Shown here piece by piece: positions 60,401-64,000 of a stretch of DNA of 64,000 bases. Position 1 is the stretch's first letter. Each line of letters begins with the position of its first letter. Both the position numbers and the translations under genes were made by a program. Origin of the DNA: Paramacrobiotus metropolitanus (lineage: Eukaryota > Tardigrada > Eutardigrada > Parachela > Macrobiotidae); contig NW_026570251.1 in NCBI RefSeq assembly GCF_019649055.1, positions 1,054,001 to 1,118,000 on the forward strand. The letters are read 5' to 3'. The notes beneath the pieces were generated by a model, which saw nothing but the letters and a program-made list of their open reading frames with translations, did not search any database and had not been told where the DNA came from.

Positions 60401-63400
60401 CAGGATGCCGGCAAATAGTCCGTTAGCCGCGTGCGAACAGTCCACCGTGAAGACCTTGGTGTTCTTCGTGATCAGCGGCCGGTTCTGGCCCGGGTTCTCG
60501 CGCTGCCCTATGACCTTTCGGGGAACGACAACCGCGTCATTCAACGATTAGGAGGTTTATTTTTCTTGCAGTTATGCGCTGTTTTGCTGTAGACCGCCGC
60601 GCCATAAAAAAAAACATTCACGTGGATTGTGCCAACAGCACACCTTGTCGGAAACTTGTAGTCTAATGGCATTAATGCAGAAATAAGATGAGCTCTTTAA
60701 TATTCTTGTTTAACAAACAGCACGAGTATTTAAAAATTAATTTTTTTATTATTTGCAATAATAAAAACTGCAACTCCACCCTATGGTGACGCCAGACTTA
60801 GCGGAAAAATTTGTAGTGTAACGGCAATGTGCCATTCTTAGCTGACGGAATTTCTATAGTCTTTGCTATTCGTATTTAATCAATTGCTAGTTTAAAAAGT
60901 ATCTTTCCGCCTTTTTTGATTATATACATAAGTATACAAAATAAATTACTGCAAAATATAAAAGGAGATTAAAATATCAAAACAATGAATAAATATAATA
61001 TATTTAAATATTATGTAATAAACAAATTTATCTATATTACATAGATTGGTGAAACACTTTATTTATGCATATATGGTCATAAGATTGCATTTCTAAATAT
61101 TATTTAATATTTATCATAAATAATAAAATCTAACAAAGTGTTATTAATAAATAAGCGTACATAAAATACTTATACAGAAATGGTGCGATCTTGCTTGTAT
61201 TATACCCATTCCGCTTATAGAAAAACAAATAAAAACACATCAAAGTTCACTCAATCAGCACAAAACAGCCTCGGGAGGTCTACGAACAGAGAACAACTGA
61301 TCTAAATTCGCTCCCGGTGGAGCCGTTAAAAATTAAAATGGTTGCATTAAACCGGTTTATATGACGCACCTTCCACATGACGAACATGATGCCGGCACAG
61401 ATGAGGGCGTACTCGATGATGCAGGGAAAGAGGAACATCACCGACTGGCTCATCATCTCCTGCACGGCCGACTTCTCGTTGACACACAGCGGATTGTAGC
61501 CCAGGGCGCCGGCGCGATACGTGTGCACCGGCGGCGACGTGACGATCTCCAGGCCTAGCTCGATGCTCTTGTTCTCCGCCTTCTCGATGTCGTCAAACTC
61601 CAGCATCGTCTCGTCAATCAGTGTCCGCATCCAGATGCACAGGTCCGTGGCGATCAGGTGCGCCAGCCCGAACCGGCTCACCGCGCGGAATTTCGTGATT
61701 TTAAACTGTTAAAAAATTAGTCTTTCGTTAAAGGTCACAACGCGTTGATTTTCCACCGACAGTCAGAGTTATGCTGCAAAAATTATTGGAAAATTATTTT
61801 TGATTCTTTAACTTGCATAGGTCAAACAACGAGCTTCCGTCGTAAAGGTCACAAAAACATCTTTTAACAACTGAACAAGAGTGATGTTGGAAAAACCGTT
61901 GCAGAACAATGATAAAGAAATTTAACGCTTCAACAATGGCGAACATTATAAAGGTCCCAAATTGGGAACAGTTTTTTAGTAGCAAACAAATGATGTCGAT
62001 AAAACTGCTTCAGAACATTTAGTTATAATTATGTACAAAATATGTGCCTTTTAGCATAATTAAAGAGGGTTTTAAAAGTTTTAAAAGTTTAAAAAATATG
62101 TGCCTTTTAGCATAATTAAAGAGGGTTTTAAAAGTTTAAAAAGTTTTGAATGTTTTGAAAGTTTTAAAAGTTTTAAAAGTTTTAAAAGTTTTAAAAGTTT
62201 TAAAAGTTTTAAAAGTTTTAAAAGTTTTAAAAGTTTTAAAAGTTTTAAAAGTTTTAAAAGTTTTAAAAGTTTTAAAAGTTTTAAAAGTTTTAAAAGTTTT
62301 AAAAGTTTTAAGACTTGGCCCACTTTGTACCTACAGTGAAATAATACATATGTACATTAAATTTACTGTAAAATAAAATATTAATATAGACTACTAATAT
62401 TAGATAAGGACTAAAAATAATTCGTAACTGGTGGTGTAACTGTGCACGGTGACCTTTACCTGGGAATTTTTAAAGATAAAATATAATTGTAGCAGGATGA
62501 AGATGATGGAGATACAGGGATTAAGTCCCATGACGATGCCGAAGCAGGAGCGATTCTCGATGAACACGCCCAGCTGCATGCACGAATAAATAACGGCGCC
62601 CACGGCGAACATGGTGGCGCCGAGTTTCAGGTAGAAACTGCCGGTGTACACGTCATTCGTGGCCATAATCCGGCTGACACTGCTGGGCGAGCGCCGGTCA
62701 CGACGCCGCGGTCGGCGTTGTCGGAACATCCACAGGAAGGCGAAGCTGATCCACAGGATACTGATGGCCATCAGGAAGAAGTCGTACCACTGCGAATGAC
62801 AACGTAAAGACACGCTACAACGGCCAATGCAGATTTAGATTAGATTTTTTTAACCTTTTCATTTAATAAGTTTATCGAACCATCTAGTAAAGATTGTTAT
62901 AAGTCGTTAAATTAAAAGGATTGGCTATACTAAATGAATAAATTAAATGGGTTCGGAGAGTTAACTAATTTGAATTAAACGAAAGAACTGTTTAGTTAGG
63001 TAATTAATTAGTTAATTTCAACCAATTAATTAACTAATTAAGTAATTAACTAATCACTGTTTTTTGCAAACTTTACCTAATTAATTTAAAGTTTAAATTA
63101 TTTATTTTATTTTGAATTATATTAACTGAATTAAGTAATAAAATATATAAATACCGTAAGTCATAACTAAGCAATCTAGGAAATAAATAAAATTAAATTT
63201 TAATTTATCGGATTATAGTTGTGACTTGTGAGCATCATCGAGTATGTTGGGCTGTCCTGTATAATTAAAAATTTATAATTATGGGCAATACTGACCCGCG
63301 CATAATTAGGATCCATTTTGGTGGTCAGCGTGGAGGACACCGCCAACAGGAAGCCGGTCATCGTGACCAGGATACCGTAGAGGGCGCTGATGTGCGTCGA

Positions 63401-63413
63401 CAGCTCCTCTTCT
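57496..63413 (-). CDS. otopetrin-family proton channel, N-terminus missing from the model
   Basis: Exons in transcript order are 63413-63296, 62789-62460, 61705-61370, 60502-60164, 58852-58586, 58118-58057, 57966-57919 and 57610-57496. All joins are in phase and give 537 codons including about 12 hydrophobic segments. Family landmarks: FYLKLGATMFAVGAVIYS and LQLYFIFKNSQ (exon 2), RFGLAHLIATDLCIWMRT and VMFLFPCIIEYALICAG (exon 3), TVDCSHAANGLFAGILVMVL (exon 4), LQSTAQTVFLFDASKR and PAREMVMFLLATNFAQW (exon 5). REFYGAHQ, WAVLLHATVPLTIFYR and FHSTVCLFDIWKRAYK are split over the three short last exons. Otopetrins are plasma-membrane proton channels used in acid sensing and pH regulation. The first exon here starts mid-protein just before the first membrane segment, so the start lies beyond 63413, probably off the window. 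The 62-nt and 48-nt exons are easy to miss. Confidence 0.88.
62038..62312. repeat. 9-bp tandem array AAAGTTTTA, about 18 units
   Basis: Pure units run from about 62150 to 62312. Degenerate units and two copies of a 45-bp lead (AATATGTGCCTTTTAGCATA and following) run from 62038. The array lies in the otopetrin intron between 61706 and 62459. Because the unit is 9 nt it stays open in several frames on both strands; those frames are not genes. Confidence 0.9.
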
Positions 63414-64000
63414 CTAACAGCGCAAAAGGTCACCTGTTATTCTTGCTGATTAGTTGCACGTCGCGCTCCAGCGACTTAGTTTTTTTGCAATTACATAACA
63501 TTATTTCCACAGAAAAGCGTACCTCAATAAATTCGTACATGATAGCTTTGTTGAATATATCGTTCGATAACTATGCTAACAATTGTATTACATATTTTAA
63601 TTACAGTAACTGCATGATGACTACAACAGTGATTCGAATATACGAGTATGCACAAATTTGCGGCATACACAAATTTCTTCTCAGAACGGTAAAACGCGCT
63701 CATGCATTGTGAGAATTTTGTAGTCTAAGGGCGCGTACAAATGGTTTGTGATCCGTAAATATCTGAATTTGTAACTCGCACCGCTTAGTATACGAGATCG
63801 CAGCGCAACGTTTCCAATCTTTTGATATTAATTTCTATTTCTAAATTTATTTTTCTTTGGGCAGCTGATAACTTATTGTTAGCTGGTAACACAATCTAGT
63901 ACAATTGTGCATATGCACATATCTGTACGTATCGTATATCATTGTGACATTATTATGTACTCGTATTTATTATTTCTAAATTCAGTTTTTACTTCATAAT
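63414..64000. other. right edge, otopetrin intron or upstream region
   Basis: Contains the acceptor of the first modelled otopetrin exon with AAAGGTCAC at 63425-63433. I could not find an exon for the missing N-terminus here. Otherwise nothing recognisable. Confidence 0.4.

Noticed and set aside
62081-62376. Three overlapping frames encoding KLL, SFK and VLK repeats
   Set aside because: Direct product of the 9-bp tandem array, which has no stops in several frames.
1-64000. CRISPR array, integron or bacterial insertion
   Set aside because: Tandem repeats present lack regular unique spacers, and there are no bacterial-type genes; all supported genes have spliceosomal introns.

Overview
The window looks like nuclear DNA of a small metazoan. 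Genes are split by GT-AG introns, coding exons are GC-rich at third codon positions, and introns and spacers are AT-rich. The recognisable proteins (otopetrin, a THAP zinc finger, secreted fibronectin-III proteins, a secreted PEBP) are animal families. I suspect an ecdysozoan such as a tardigrade, but the window does not prove it. There are no prokaryotic operons, rRNA or CRISPR arrays. Exon structures below were assembled by eye from splice signals, reading phase and paralog comparison; no search was run.

Layout. 0-4.3 kb: a short HSP70-like scrap, small tandem and inverted repeats, and a 5'-truncated non-LTR retrotransposon (minus). 4.3-16.3 kb: FN3 paralog 1 (plus), with frameshifts and two introns swollen by mobile DNA. 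18.3-25.1 kb: FN3 paralog 2 (minus), with a deletion fusing exons 4 and 5. 25-31 kb: gene-poor and repeat-rich. 31.6-36.6 kb: FN3 paralog 3 (minus), the only copy whose six exons join in frame (424 aa). 37.5-39.7 kb: a four-exon secreted PEBP (plus, 212 aa), divergent from paralog 3. 40.2-45.6 kb: FN3 paralog 4 (plus), with a lost donor GT and a 1-nt deletion. 45.8-47.8 kb: a degraded second copy of PEBP intron 3 and exon 4, holding a mariner-like element. 48.9-54.6 kb: a six-exon THAP-domain coiled-coil protein (plus, 637 aa). 56.2-56.8 kb: an Asn/Pro-rich low-complexity protein (minus), with a broken partial copy next to it. 57.5-63.4 kb: eight exons of an otopetrin proton channel (minus), whose N-terminus lies off the right edge or was not found.

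The main unexplained signal is an 11-base motif. GTGACCTTTAC tends to sit just before exons, or just before the start codon, and its reverse complement GTAAAGGTCAC tends to sit just after exons, often as the first bases of the intron. It occurs in three unrelated gene families (FN3, PEBP, otopetrin) and I saw none in the THAP gene. It could be an extended splice signal, the relic of inserted introns with inverted ends, or a nuclear-receptor (NBRE-type) site. Other notable structures are a perfect palindrome with 78-bp arms starting at base +3 of a THAP intron, repeated partial duplications of acceptor/exon-start junctions, and an unusual number of long near-perfect hairpins in introns and spacers.
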